A stretch of 64,000 nt of DNA from Pseudanabaena sp. Salubria-1 (GCA_023336205.1 JALQCR010000013.1:62001-126000); one strand, 5' to 3'. Counted from the stretch's first letter, positions 1 through 10,419 are shown. Numbers and translations are program-made. The notes: generated by a model from the letters alone, not told the origin.

Positions 1-230
1 TGCTGAGTTTGAGCAGTTACCTTGAGCAATTGGTGATTGTCTGTCAGTCTTAAAGAAAAACCTTCCTTGGTTTGGAGACTCACAACAGGCTTATTACCTG
101 TCAAAAAGAAGCCATCAGCCGTTGTGCTAAATAGTTCTCCATTCACATAGACACCGACTTGCTGACCAATCAGATCGCTAATCTGTCTTGCGCCATGCTC
201 AGTATGCACCCATGTATCAGCAGTTAGACA
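1..230 (-). other. N-terminal part of an intein inserted at the NrdJ active-site motif
   Basis: From the Cys codon at 230-228 the translation changes to CLTADTWVHTEHGARQISDL, a typical intein splicing block A, and later shows GFSLRLTDNHQLLKV, matching block B with its T-x-x-H. About 76 intein residues are visible before the window edge, so I cannot tell whether a homing endonuclease is present or whether the intein is split. Insertion at NP/C means the reductase catalytic Cys should be the +1 extein residue after splicing (inference). Confidence 0.88.
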
Positions 231-1460
231 GGGATTCAGGGCATAACGCTGTAACCGATGCTCTAGCTCATGTTCAGAAACTTCAGGTTGATGCGATCGC
301 AACCATTCTTTGCCTTCTCCTTTGACATAAGCAGCAAGGAAATCACGATTGAGTTCGGGAGTTGTGATCAAGTCAGCATTAGATCGTGCGATCGCTTCAC
401 CAGCCCATTGAATCGCACCTTCACCCGAATAATATTGCTTGCGAACTGCATCAACACATTCTTGTTCAGTTGGCTTGCGATGGAATACACGGGTATGATT
501 TGCCATTCTCAAAGCATCACGCTCAGGATCGATACGCCAGTTACCTGCTTCATCCTGCTGCCAGAGATTATCTTTTGCGACAGAGCCAAGAGCATCTTCT
601 GAAGAAAATTGCCTCATGCCGGCCGATCGCCTAATATTGCCTGCCACGATACAAACTGCGGCTTCATCGATGAGGATGCAGCACTCAACCGAGGTGAGTT
701 GACGACCGATCGCTTTATTTAAAACATTGGCGCAGCGATCGTAAAGTGTCGGCAACTTGACAGGATTTGCCATGCCGCCGAAGCCCTTGAGTGCTTCGCC
801 ACTGGGGCGCACATCGCTGATATCAACAGTGACTTGGACAGGCTTAGCTGCGTCAAACTTTTCGTCGCTGCATAGCTCTAATAGCGATTGGTAGGACTTG
901 ACCCAACCTTGGCGACTATCACCGACATAGAACTTAACGGCATTGTTGGCATAGTCAAATTCGACCTCGGTATTGTGGCGGCGATCGCTAACAGGTGTCG
1001 CACCGATCGCACCGATCACACTTACTTGCAACTGGTTACGAATTACAGGCAATTGGCTAATGTACTGCGGCTCTAATACGCCACCCGTACCCGATCCCTG
1101 CATAGCGAGATCCATCATCAAGCCAAAAGAGCGCCAGTCGATCACATTGGTGCTGGTGCAGTTATAGGAGCCTGAGAAATTTTCGGGGCGATCGACCCAT
1201 TCCGTACCGCCAACCCACAGCCAACGTCCAGAAGTGAGTGACTTGAGCTGTTTCTGCATTTTGTCGATCAGATCAGCTTGTTCTTTGGTCAGCTTACCGA
1301 GCGTTTTTAAACCTGTAAGTGTGCGATCGCATACTTCAGCCCAGCTTTCGCGCTTGTTATTATATTTACGGCTATATGTCCTGAAAAATACAGGATATGC
1401 GGCAGGAGCGCTGTCGGGGAATCTGACCTCTTTGGAGAGGAGGGTGAGTTCTTGCACCAT
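1..1460 (-). CDS. nrdJ: Adenosylcobalamin-dependent ribonucleoside-triphosphate reductase (class II), 3' part outside window, with intein
   Basis: Class II ribonucleotide reductase reduces ribonucleotides to deoxyribonucleotides using an AdoCbl-derived thiyl radical; it is cytosolic and oxygen independent. The frame starts at ATG 1460-1458 (MVQELTLLSKEVRFPDSAP) and stays open to the window edge. Visible signatures are SGRWLWVGGTEWV, GSYNC (first redox cysteine), MQGSGTGG, GNIRRSA and, at residue 411, LNPC, the usual NPCGEI active-site motif. After LNP the host sequence stops and an intein begins, so the catalytic Cys and the reductase C-terminus lie left of position 1. No strong ribosome site precedes the ATG. 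Family assignment is secure; the downstream part is unseen. Confidence 0.93.
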   Translation of the reverse strand, partial: MVQELTLLSKEVRFPDSAPAAYPVFFRTYSRKYNNKRESWAEVCDRTLTGLKTLGKLTKEQADLIDKMQKQLKSLTSGRWLWVGGTEWVDRPENFSGSYNCTSTNVIDWRSFGLMMDLAMQGSGTGGVLEPQYISQLPVIRNQLQVSVIGAIGATPVSDRRHNTEVEFDYANNAVKFYVGDSRQGWVKSYQSLLELCSDEKFDAAKPVQVTVDISDVRPSGEALKGFGGMANPVKLPTLYDRCANVLNKAIGRQLTSVECCILIDEAAVCIVAGNIRRSAGMRQFSSEDALGSVAKDNLWQQDEAGNWRIDPERDALRMANHTRVFHRKPTEQECVDAVRKQYYSGEGAIQWAGEAIARSNADLITTPELNRDFLAAYVKGEGKEWLRSHQPEVSEHELEHRLQRYALNPCLTADTWVHTEHGARQISDLIGQQVGVYVNGELFSTTADGFFLTGNKPVVSLQTKEGFSLRLTDNHQLLKVTAQTQ

Positions 1461-1689
1461 AAAAAATGCTTTTGTTTTAACGATGAGTCAGATAATACCT
1501 TAACTCACATTTAGCGTCAAAAGCCAAATAAAAATTATTGATCACACTATTAGTAGGTTTTCTTTTTTGCTGTAGGGCTAACGCACCCTACTACTGGCTA
1601 CTACTATGCTTCTGAGTTATAAGTCCCTCGAAACAAAATAAGAACCCAAAATCTTTGCGCCCGATGCGTGAGCACAAAAATTTTGCTTT

Positions 1690-4254
1690 TTATTTTTCAC
1701 TGTAGACTTCTGCGACTTCCCAACCTTCGGTTAAGCCATTTTTTTGATATTTTTCACACCGAGCACAGTACAATTGCGCTGCTACATCTTGGGGATTGTG
1801 CTGCAAAATATGCTGAAAACATTGCTGAGCAAGGTCAAAATTTTGCTGATAATACAATACAATTGCTTCCTCAAAATTACTTCTAGTATCTTTTTTGAGT
1901 TGCTGCTGCGAGAGTGTATCGCTATCATAAATTTCAAAAACAGCTACCGCCTCTTTCTTTCCTTTGACCTTTACCCGATCTAGAAATCTATAGCCATACT
2001 GTTCCATATCATCTAATTGAAATAGTACCTGCTCACTAATTGCGATCGCAGTTCCATATTGCTTGGTTAATCCTTCCAAACGTGAAGCCAAATTCACAGC
2101 ATCGGCAATCACAGTACCTTCCATTCGCTGAGCATCGCCGATTGTTCCTAGCATTAAGCTGCCTGTATGCAAGCCAATGCCAATCTTAATCGGTACTTCG
2201 CCCCTCTGTTGGCGTGACTCATTATAGAGAGCCACCTTCATTTGCATCGCGATCGCACTAAGTACAGCGTCATTGGGCGACTCTGGGAACAAAGCCATCA
2301 CAGCATCGCCGATATACTTATCGATAAAGCCATTATGGGAATGAATCTCAGGGGTGACGATACTGAGATATTCGTTAATAAAGTTAAAGTTTTCCTGTGG
2401 CGACATCCCTTCCGAGAGACTGGTAAACGAGCGAATATCAGCGAAAAGTACAGTCATTTCCTGTTGCACTTGATCGCCTAGCTTCACATCGGTAATGCTC
2501 TCTTTGTTGAGAAAACGCAAGAACTCTTTAGGCACAAACCTTTCGTATGCTAAGTTCAGCTCCATAATTTCGCGAGTGAATTTGTAGCGTTCGGTCTGTG
2601 CTTTTTGCCGCTCAGTAATATCCTGAAAAGCTGCGATCGCATACAAAACATCACCATTCTCATTGCGGATGGGAGTACCCCAAACTTCAATGGGAATTGT
2701 GCGATCGCCTTGGCGAATTTCCATGTCGTCAATAGAGCTGATTTCTCCTTGCAAAGCCCTATAAATTGGTGAATCTGTATCAGGATAAAGTTGATCTGTA
2801 TCTCTGACGTAAGCCTGATAAACTTCCGTGAGTTTGGTGGAAGCTAAACTATTGACCAGTCCCTGTCCGAGCAACTTCTCACCCAGAGAGTTGATGTAGT
2901 AGGGCTTACCCTCAGCATCGATCACGAATACGCCAACGGGCATTGCTTCGAGGAACTTTCTCAAACGTTGTTCACTGGTTTGCAAGGCTTCGATCGCTTG
3001 CTGTTGTAATTCTGCTTGGACAGCATCTGCATGTTCAGTAGTCGTATCGAGCAAAATTTCTAGGTCAGTTTTCTCTTGGGCTAATTCTTCCTGCTTAATA
3101 TTTAGGTTGCGGTTTTCCGAAATCAAGCGAGACAGGTTTATATGGGTCTTGATCCTTGCTAAGAGTTCGTCTTTAGAGAATGGCTTGGTCAAATAATCAC
3201 TGGCTCCAGCCTCAAATCCAGCGACAAGATCGGATGCTTGGTTTTTAGCCGTTAGCATCACGATTGGTAGTTCGCTTGGTAAAAATCTTTCTCGTAGTCT
3301 TTGGCTGACCTCGTATCCTGTCATATGTGGCATCATCACATCTAGCAAGACTAGATCAGGTCTAAACCCTTGTTCAACTAGTTCTAGAGCCTCAAGTCCG
3401 TTATTGGCTTGGGCGATCGCATAATTGGCTAGAGATAGATTGTTGACCAATACCTGCAAGTTCACTGGTTCATCATCTACGATCAAAATCTTAAGATTGC
3501 TATTATTACTATCTACTAAGGACTTAGCGATCGGCTTATGTAAGATTGGACGAGTGGGTGGCAGATTGCTGGGCTTATAAGGAATAATCTCAGCCTGAGC
3601 GAGATCATTAAGATTGCTGACAGTCCCACTATCAGCCCGACTGATAGGTTGGTGCTGCTCCTGAGCTACGGGTAATGTAAAGCTAAATCGCGATCCTTCA
3701 CCAACGACTGAGGAAACAGTGATCTTGCCACCATGGAGTTCGACGAGTTGCTTTGTAACTGCCAATCCTAGTCCTGTGCCGCCATAGATTCTTGCTGTCG
3801 ATCCATCGGCTTGCTCGAAAGATTCAAAAATGCGATCTAACTTATCTGAGGGAATACCGATGCCTGTGTCTGCGATCGCAATTTCAATTTGAGAATTGTG
3901 CAGAAAAGATTGTAGCCGAGATTTCAGCTCTCCTTCTCTTAATGAGGGAGGTGGAAGATGTCCAGCCACAATTTTTGCTGAAATTTCAATCGTTCCCATC
4001 TCCGTAAATTTAATCGCATTCCCAACTAAGTTATATAGAACCTGTTGTAATCGATTTTCATCAGCATCGACCAATGGCAAATCGGCACTGATGGCATTCA
4101 CTAATTGTAGAGGCTTCTGTCCAACTAACGACTGGCACAACATCATTAGATCTGTCGGGAAACAAAAGCAAGGTATAGAAGCAACTTCACATTTATTTCT
4201 GTACTTCAATCCATAGGTAAATACAAAAGCTATAAGTTCAATAAATTGAACCAT
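1690..4254 (-). pseudogene. C-terminal part of an IS-interrupted hybrid histidine kinase/adenylate cyclase
   Basis: Host-derived sequence runs from about residue 37 ([12 protein letters not shown], at 4147) to the stop at 1690; the first ~36 residues are read from the IS end. Order of domains: HATPase_c (N box [10 protein letters not shown]1 ADTGIGIP, G2 GGTGLGLAV), receiver ([10 protein letters not shown], phosphoacceptor in LVLLDVMMP), coiled coil, PAS (about 425-550), then a class III nucleotide cyclase domain ([27 protein letters not shown]) and a tail. Together with 5254-6842 it formed one sensor protein of about 1350 residues. It lacks its own promoter-proximal sensor and HisKA; expression from the IS is possible but unproven. 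Confidence 0.88.
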
Positions 4255-5253
4255 AGCCTAGGTTTGATATCGGTTATCATCAACCAAAGACGCGCATAAA
4301 AAAGATGATAAATATTGAAAAGATACTAAAACAAGATAGGCAAATACGAGCAACCACAGGATTAAACCAGCAAGCATTCGAGGCTTTGTTGCCAAGTTTT
4401 GAAGAAGCATATCAGGAAACCCTAGACCAGAAGAGACGATGGAGAGCAGCAGGAGGGGGTAGGAAAGCAACACTGAAAACCAGTGCAGACAAATTGTTTT
4501 TTATCTTGTTGTACTGCAAATGCTATCCCACCTTTGACTTAATGAGTGTTTTATTTGGCTTTGACCGATCCTGTGCCCACGATTGGGTACATCGACTAAT
4601 GCCAATACTGGAAACTGCACTGGGCAAGAGACAAGCATTACCCGAAAGAAAGATCGATAGCATCGAAGAATTTCTGGCAAAGTTTGGCGAAGTCCAAGAA
4701 GTAATCATTGACGGAACCGAACGACCAGTGCAACGTCCAAAAGATGCAGAACGACAAAAAGAGCATTACTCAGGAAAAAAAACGGCATACAAGGAAACAC
4801 ACTACAGGTAGTACCCGTAAAAAGCGGATCATTTTACTGAGCAAAGCCAAAGCAGGAAAAGTCCATGATAAGAAGCAACTGGACGAAAATGACTGGGTAA
4901 GTAACATTCCTGATGCCATAGTGATTGAGGGAGATTTGGGATATCAGGGCTTACAGAAAGAGTTTGTAAATGTACGCTTACCCCACAAAAAGCCAAAAGG
5001 GCAAGAGTTGACTGAAGCACAGAAGCAGGAAAATCGAGAATTTAGCAGTCAACGAGTGAAATGTGAACATGCCCATGCAGGGATGAAACGATATAATTCC
5101 GTAACAGCAGTTTATCGCAATCGTATACCTGATTTTGATGACCGTCTCATGTTGAATGCGGCTGGCTTATGGAACTTCTATTTAGATACTGCTTAAAAAT
5201 GGATTGAAAGCTAAAATCTACTCTGTGCTGTGCTTTTGTTTCCCAACAGATCT
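4148..5253 (+). mobile_element. IS5-family insertion sequence, 1106 bp, inside the hybrid kinase gene
   Basis: Ends are inverted repeats starting AGATCTGT at 4148 and reading outward from 5253, matching at 22 of 23 positions. The element is flanked by ATT at 4145-4147 and 5254-5256, a 3-bp ANT-type duplication as used by some IS5 subgroups. Removing the element plus one ATT joins REIVGVV to [10 protein letters not shown] in frame, which proves the boundaries. It encodes one DDE transposase in two overlapping frames. Confidence 0.9.
4305..5196 (+). CDS. IS5-family DDE transposase, in two frames
   Basis: The first frame (4305-4811) begins MINIEKILKQDRQIRATTGL with a helix-turn-helix-like N-terminus and includes the first catalytic region VIIDGTERPVQRP. 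The second (4708-5196) carries KVHDKKQL, the IEGDLGYQG region and the C-terminal HAGMKRYN segment with the last acidic residues. The switch lies at an A8 run in GGAAAAAAAACGG, where one frame reads YSGKK and the other KKRHT. Joining needs a +1 or -2 change, so either polymerase slippage on the A run restores it or the copy is inactivated. IS5-superfamily membership rests on the SGKK(K)RHT-type motif and overall layout. Confidence 0.8.
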
Positions 5254-6842
5254 ATTACAACACCAACAATTTCGCGAACAGCGGTTGGCTTAATTTGTAG
5301 GTCAATGTTGCGATGTTTTAGGCGTGAGAAATCGAGGATATCGTTGACTAATGTGGAGAGTCTTCGCCCCGAAGAAGCGATCATATTTAGATTGGACTTG
5401 GTGTTATCTGAAAGCGCTCCTGTCGCTCCATCAATCAGTGACTCAGTGAGTCCGATGATGCCATTGAGTGGAGTTCTCAGTTCATGGGAAGTATTAGCTA
5501 AGAATTCATCTTTGAGTTTATCTAGCTCCTCCAGTTTCGTGTTTTTTTCTTCGAGTTCCGTAAAAGAAGTCTGTAACTGTGCTGCCATGCTGTTAAAAGC
5601 ACCAGCCAACACGCCCATTTCATCGGCACGGTTAAGTTCAACAGTTTTACTGAAGTCTCCTTCTGACAATGCGATCGCGGCTTCTTTCAATTTGAATATT
5701 GGACGTACAATCCATCTAGCTGTATAAAGTCCAATTATGATCGCTAGTCCTAAAGCTCCTAGACTAAGCAAAATTGTCGTGCGCGTATTTTCATGGATTT
5801 GCGCCATAAAGTCCGATTCTGGCACAACTACGACAACGAGCCAGTCTAGCCCATGACTATCTTGAGTAGGGACTACTTGCACATAATGCCATGCCCCATT
5901 GATTTGAAATTTCAGTTGTTGACTTTGGCTAATATCTTTGAAGTCACCAAAGCGATCGCGCAAATATTGAGCAGTTGCTTTAACGGTCGGCTGATCGCTA
6001 TCCATAGCCTTGAGGCGTTCGATTTCGCGCTTTTCGCCTTCGCCTTTAACTCGAAATGGTTGTGCAATCGTCGAACTCACGACCAGATCTCCCGATCGCT
6101 CCATGATGAAACTTTGCCCCGATTGACTAATTTTGAGACTGCCGACAAATTCCGTAACATGGCGCATTGTGAGGTCAATCGCCAGAACTCCGCGCAACTC
6201 TCCAGTCGTTGCATAAATTGGTAGAACAGGCGTAATCCCCAACATCGTATTTTCGCGTGAAAAAAATGGGTAAATTGCACTCCAACTTGGTTTGCCAGCT
6301 TGGATAGCGGATTTGTACCAAGGGCGCAATTGCGGATCGTACTTGGCGCTTTTTAGCAATTTGTCGCGCTCACCGCGTTCATTGAGTGCGTACACTTCGC
6401 GCATGGGTGCTGTCGTGATATCGCGAATCTTAAGTTGAAATTTGTCATCTTCTTGCCGTTCGACACCGACAAATTCTCCTCTTGTATTACCAAAGTAAAT
6501 ATAAGCTTCCAGATCTCGGTTTCGGACAATTTGCCAAAAGTAACGCTGTAGAGCGGAGAAATTATCTAAGTCAATGTTGCCACTCTTGATGCCTGCATAG
6601 GTAACTTCTAAAATTTGATGCGATTTATCTAAGTAACCCAGAATATGTTGCTGAATGCGAGTGCTAATTTGGCTATTAACTTGATTGGCTAAGTCATTAA
6701 CCGCTTTTTCGCCATTTTTGAATGATAGATAACCAACAATTCCTACAGTCCCAAAAATTTGTAGAACAAACGGCGCAATCAAAACTAGGCGTAGTGGTAA
6801 TCGCCCAGAGATTTTAGAGATCAGGTCTGGTAAAGCTTTCAA
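5211..6842 (-). pseudogene. N-terminal part of the IS-interrupted hybrid histidine kinase/adenylate cyclase
   Basis: Starts MKALPDLISKISGRLPLRL at 6842. A membrane segment (about 20-40) precedes a large extracytoplasmic dCache-like sensor region, then a second membrane segment (LLSLGALGLAIIIGLYTA, about 355-375), HAMP, coiled coil and HisKA with phosphoacceptor His in TSHELRTPLNGI near residue 453. Host coding ends at 5254; the last residues before the TAG at 5211 (LGNKSTAQSRF) are IS sequence. Without the ATPase domain of the downstream fragment this half cannot autophosphorylate. The two fragments join precisely in frame after removal of 4148-5256. Confidence 0.88.
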
Positions 6843-6958
6843 CGGGTTAACTCAAACAACTTAGCGATTGCAGTTAGCAGGAATTTACCATATCACCGAT
6901 CTATCTGGCACAGGCAAATTTACGCAACATTTTGAAAAAGCAGGGAATATAGTACTTA

Positions 6959-7059
6959 CAGCGCTTTGCGCTCAAACCCAAACCAAGAAAAATCTTGAAA
7001 ACGTTGCTTTGCAACGTTTTCAAGATTTTTCTTGTGGTTCGTTTGATCGTTAATTGCTG
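6959..7059. mobile_element. MITE, 101 bp, with IS630-like ends
   Basis: Begins CAGCGCTTTGCGC and ends GATCGTTAATTGCTG, flanked on both sides by TA (6957-6958, 7060-7061). The right end read inward, CAGCAATTAACGATCAAAC, resembles the end of the IS630 element at 39829 (CAGCAAATACCGATCAAAC). The centre is a perfect 24-bp-arm palindrome at 6984-7034 with loop TTT. A sister copy of identical length lies at 10471-10571. Confidence 0.72.
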
Positions 7060-7167
7060 TAAGTAGATACGCTTAATTAATTACATCCTCAAACCCGAAA
7101 GGTTTCTCCACTACGGGGAGCAACCTTTCGGATTTGAATGTTTTGCACAGGTACTTATACCAACAAG

Positions 7168-7224
7168 CCACAATATAAATTTTGAAAGCGTTGCAAAGCA
7201 ACGCTTTCAAAATTTATATTGTGG
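7168..7224. repeat. Perfect palindrome, 27-bp arms, loop AAA
   Basis: Arms 7168-7194 and 7198-7224 around the centre GC-AAA-GC. The inner arm (AAAGCGTTGC) is shared with the palindrome in 10497-10545; the outer arm (ATATAAATTTT) is unique to this place. It abuts a second stem, GGTGTTTC/GAAACACC, at 7223-7255. Confidence 0.75.
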
Positions 7225-7286
7225 TGTTTCTAGCGCCAAAGGCGCTGGAAACACCACAATTGGTTTCATACCCATCAATTGAGGTG

Positions 7287-9089
7287 CTAAGCCTCAATAA
7301 TGACACGGACATTGCCGCGTTTTTTATTAACACGACAAGCAGTAGTATCTCCAGAACGCTCAAACTCTAAATCTAATAATGTTTGTCCAATCCGCAAATT
7401 CTGAATTGATAGGCGATTAATAGAATTAAGTAAACAGGGATCAAGAATCCTAAGTTGATTATTAGGCGCATCGGGGACAAAATTGACCATGACCGCGATT
7501 AATTGGAAAATGCTTCCCGTTGCCCAAGCTTGCGGTGAACAGGCGACAGGATATTGGACGGGAAGACTAAAGCCATCATGCTCGTAGCCACACAATAACT
7601 CAGGCGGGCGGTGATAGGGCTGAGCAATCGTCATATCGATTAATCCTTGCGCGATTCTTAAGGATTGTTTGACGAGACTATGCGATCGCATACCAATGGC
7701 AATCAAACTATTATCATGAGGCCAAACTGAACCAATGTGATATCCCATAGGATTGTAAGCAGGAGAAAGGTTGCTTAGAGTCCGAATACCCCAGCCATTG
7801 AACATATCAGGAGCATTTAAACGGGCTGCTACACTGAGCGCTTTTTCGTAATCAAAAATGCCTAAATTCAAGCAATGACCAGCATTAGAAGCAATACCAT
7901 CAACTTGCTTGCCTACACCGTCTAGGGCAAGAGCGCAATAATCTTGATCGGGCATCCAAAAATCTTGATTGAACCGCCGTTTTAAATCTTGGGCTTGCGA
8001 TCTCCAAAGTTCGGCAAGATCAAATAACTTTCTTTTTTCAGCTAATTCACTCATTCGGATTTTTGCTGCATAAACATAGCCCTGCACTTCACATAAAGCG
8101 ATCGCCCCCTCTGCTATTTCTCCTTTACTATTGACAATGCAATTTTCGGAGTCTTTCCAACCTTGATTGAGCAAACCATTTTCTGAGGAACGATGATAAC
8201 GGAGATATCCAGTTTCTTGGCAGTTGCGATCAATCCACGCCATCGCCGAGAGCGCATTCGACCATAGCTGATCTAACGTTGGCTGATCAGCAGTCCAAGC
8301 ATAATATTCGGCATAGAGCATTAACCAAAGAGGTGTAGCATCGACAGTTCCATAGTAAGGAGTATGGGGGACTTCGTGACAACGCGCCATCTCTCCAAGC
8401 CTGATTTCATGGAGGATTTTCCCTTTTTGCTCATCTTGCCATTCGTTATCAACTTTTCCTTGAAAGTGAGCTAAGAGTGAGAGCGTATCACGGGCAATCG
8501 TGGGATCTAAAACCAAAGTTTGCGAGGCTGAAATGAGCGAATCTCTCCCAAATAAAGTCGAAAACCAAGGCACTCCTGCTGAAAGAAAGTTATACTTTTC
8601 CGATGTTTGTCGGAGCAAATAAATATCCTGCATAGCGCGATCAATTACACGATTTAGAGATTTATTATCAGTTTGAATTTTAGTAATTTGCTCAGTCCAG
8701 AGTTTCTCTTCTAATAATTCCTCTGTTTTTGCCTGTGCAAAGGTTTCAGGAACACTAACAATTGAGGTCGGACAATTATTCGTAAATAAATGAATCCGAT
8801 ATCCGATCGTTCTCGATTCATGGGCTGCTAAATCTAAACGCCAGATGGCGGTATAGCCTTGAATCTCTTGGGGCTGAAAAGAATCAAATTGAATTCGTGA
8901 TTCCATCAAAGAACCATCTAGTCCTTCATAGGCAAGCACAATTTCTTTAGGCAATATTTCCACAGATTTCTGATCTTGATTCGGTAGATAGCGGAGAAAA
9001 TTGCCCCTTTTGGTAGTCCTAAAAAGGAAAGGACGCACACGGAGGTAAAGAATCGTTGTAATGATGAATAAAATTCCAAATGGCTCCAA
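7287..9089 (-). pseudogene. C-terminal part of IS1-interrupted amylo-alpha-1,6-glucosidase-type protein
   Basis: Host sequence begins at about residue 27 (RGNFLRYLPNQDQKSVEILP, next to the IS end at 9012); earlier residues are read from IS1. The rest is a glucosidase/debranching-like (alpha/alpha)6 domain: AGVPWFSTLFGRDSLI, HEVPHTPYYGTVDATPLW, NQGWKDSENC and GSVWPHDNSLIAIGM are characteristic of cyanobacterial amylo-alpha-1,6-glucosidase-family proteins related to the glycogen debranching enzyme C-terminal domain. With 9787-10386 it made one protein of about 760 residues. The acidic residues of the catalytic site remain, but the fragment lacks the N-terminal beta domain. Substrate unknown; alpha-glucans or sucrose-like compounds are guesses. 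Confidence 0.85.
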
Positions 9090-9829
9090 TGTGATTTTCC
9101 AATTTCTTAGAAAAAGATAAGGTCTTTCTAACTAGTCTTGATACTCGTTGACGTAACGTACAGTTGAATCTCTCAATATAGTTGGTCTTTCCCGTTTCTT
9201 TCCCGACAGCCCTATGACGTTTGCTGGGCAGGACAACTGGATAAGACGAATAGAAGTCAGTATAAATAACCGCACATTGGCGATAGACGCTAGGCAACGA
9301 TTCCCATAACTTCTGAGCTGATTCACCAGTGCGATCGCCTATATAACAACCGACAATTTCACGAGTCTCGGCATCAATGGCAAGCCATACCCACTGTTTA
9401 TTGCCTTTGTCGTCCACAAAAGACCACAATTCATCCATCTGTATGGTCAAACGGCGTTTTGGTTTTGGTTCTACCTCCACCTGCTGAGGAACGTTTTCAT
9501 ATTTATGATTGACGTAACTTTGCAACCATCTCTCTGACACCTTGAGGACTCTGGCAATTCCAGCTAGTGGGATTTTTTCTAGTAGTAGTTTCTCAAGAAG
9601 GTCATAAGTGTCTTGGGTACGCTCTGAAACTCTCTGCCACTGTGGATTTTCTACAAATTGACGACCACAGTCCCGACATTTATAATTTTGTTTTCCATGT
9701 CGTGTACTGCCGTTTTTTACAACGGATACGGACTGGCAGGATGGACAGGATGGCCTTGCTTCTGACATTACTTTACTTTGTATCAACTATCTGGATATTT
9801 TCCTACATCCTTTCCTTTTTAGGACTACC
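9012..9829 (-). mobile_element. IS1-family element, copy 1 (818 bp)
   Basis: Terminal inverted repeats of 22 bp start GGTAGTCCTAAAAAGGAAAG at both ends. The 8-bp target duplication CCCCTTTT is seen at 9004-9011 and 9830-9837. Taking out the element and one duplication gives AKREKRGNFLRYL in frame. The element is identical in length to the copy at 57727-58544 and I found one difference between them, a synonymous base near 9538. Confidence 0.93.
9019..9786 (-). CDS. IS1-family transposase (single ORF), copy 1
   Basis: The 255-residue product starts MIQSKVMSEARPSCPSCQSV. It has an InsA-type zinc ribbon (CPSCQ and CRDCGRQF), a helix-turn-helix region (AGIARVLKVSERWLQSYV), then the InsB-like DDE domain with MDELWSFV, YTDFYSSYPVVL and NYIERFNCTLRQR. 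It occupies nearly all of the element and reads in the same direction as the disrupted gene. Unlike classical IS1 there is no visible need for frameshifting between insA and insB, as in many cyanobacterial IS1 relatives. Confidence 0.93.
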   Translation of the reverse strand: MIQSKVMSEARPSCPSCQSVSVVKNGSTRHGKQNYKCRDCGRQFVENPQWQRVSERTQDTYDLLEKLLLEKIPLAGIARVLKVSERWLQSYVNHKYENVPQQVEVEPKPKRRLTIQMDELWSFVDDKGNKQWVWLAIDAETREIVGCYIGDRTGESAQKLWESLPSVYRQCAVIYTDFYSSYPVVLPSKRHRAVGKETGKTNYIERFNCTLRQRVSRLVRKTLSFSKKLENHIGAIWNFIHHYNDSLPPCASFPF

Positions 9830-10386
9830 CCCCTTTTTTCTCGCTTAGCTCCTCTCACTTCAAATAAATCCAGAAAATCCGCATCCAAGCTTAAACTGAG
9901 TGTAAAGCTAACGGGATGCGTATTGTAGTTGGTTACTTGTGTCTGCTCAAAAAAACCACCTTTAATCACAATTTCTCGATGAATATCAATAGTTTCCGCT
10001 TTAATCTGACCACCCTTTTCATCATCAATTTCGGGATTTGCGGATAAAACTGTCATCGCAAAGCCTTTACGCGCAGTGCTGCTAAATGAAATAGGCGATC
10101 GCCCGTTAATTTGTAGCTCCAAACGACTCAGAAACCTTGTGTCACGACAAAACAAGCCCATGCTATCTTCGATCCCACCAAGGCGACAGCTAAGGTCAGA
10201 GATATTCCCCAAGGTATCGGTAATCAGAAATAAATCATCATCTTTTAAGGTCAAGGTGGAAATAGGATGTTCCCCAATTACACAACTCCATGGGGCGATC
10301 GCAGCGTGATCAAGAGGAATATATCTCCTTCCCCCGACTTCAATGGTAATAGGTTCAATTATGGCTATTTGTTCAGTATCGGGCAT
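9787..10386 (-). pseudogene. N-terminal part of IS1-interrupted amylo-alpha-1,6-glucosidase-type protein
   Basis: Starts MPDTEQIAIIEPITIEVGGR at 10386 and carries the GDE N-terminal beta-domain (ISTLTLKDDDLFLITDTLGN, LFCRDTRFLSRLELQINGR), as in the N-terminal domain of glycogen-debranching-like proteins. Host coding runs to EVRGAKREKRG at about 9838; the final VVLKRKGCRKISR is translated from the IS1 end. It is the downstream member of a minus-strand sugar cluster, after two GT4 genes at 14357 and 13149. The reading frame joins that of 7287-9011 exactly once IS1 is removed. Confidence 0.85.
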
Positions 10387-10390
10387 TACT

Positions 10391-10413
10391 TGTTAGTCCT
10401 AAAAAGAAAAGGG
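10391..10413. repeat. IS1-end-like sequence without an element
   Basis: GTTAGTCCTAAAAAGAAAAG closely resembles the IS1 terminal repeat GGTAGTCCTAAAAAGGAAAG found at 9012 and 57727. No partner end or transposase is attached. It may be a solo relic of an older insertion just upstream of the disrupted debranching-type gene, or a coincidence. Confidence 0.45.
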
Positions 10414-10419
10414 TTTATA

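Larger units (their letters stand above)
6843..7286. other. Gene-free stretch packed with palindromes and a MITE
   Basis: Between the convergently placed gene ends and starts I see no credible coding sequence. It contains the 101-bp MITE at 6959-7059, a GGTT/AACC-based stem near 7090-7130, a 27-bp-arm palindrome at 7168-7224 and a smaller stem at about 7223-7255. Confidence 0.7.

Noticed and set aside
1..1503. Plus-strand ORFs in 270-1503
   Set aside because: The minus strand holds a continuous nrdJ frame with strong family motifs; these are shadows.
1461..1689. Cobalamin riboswitch ahead of nrdJ
   Set aside because: I could not recognise a B12-box-like element in the short upstream region.
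3792..4216. Plus-strand ORFs opposite the kinases and other large genes (also 5230-5727, 41622-41936, 46929-47186 and others)
   Set aside because: They are antisense shadows of well-supported minus-strand domains with no motifs of their own.
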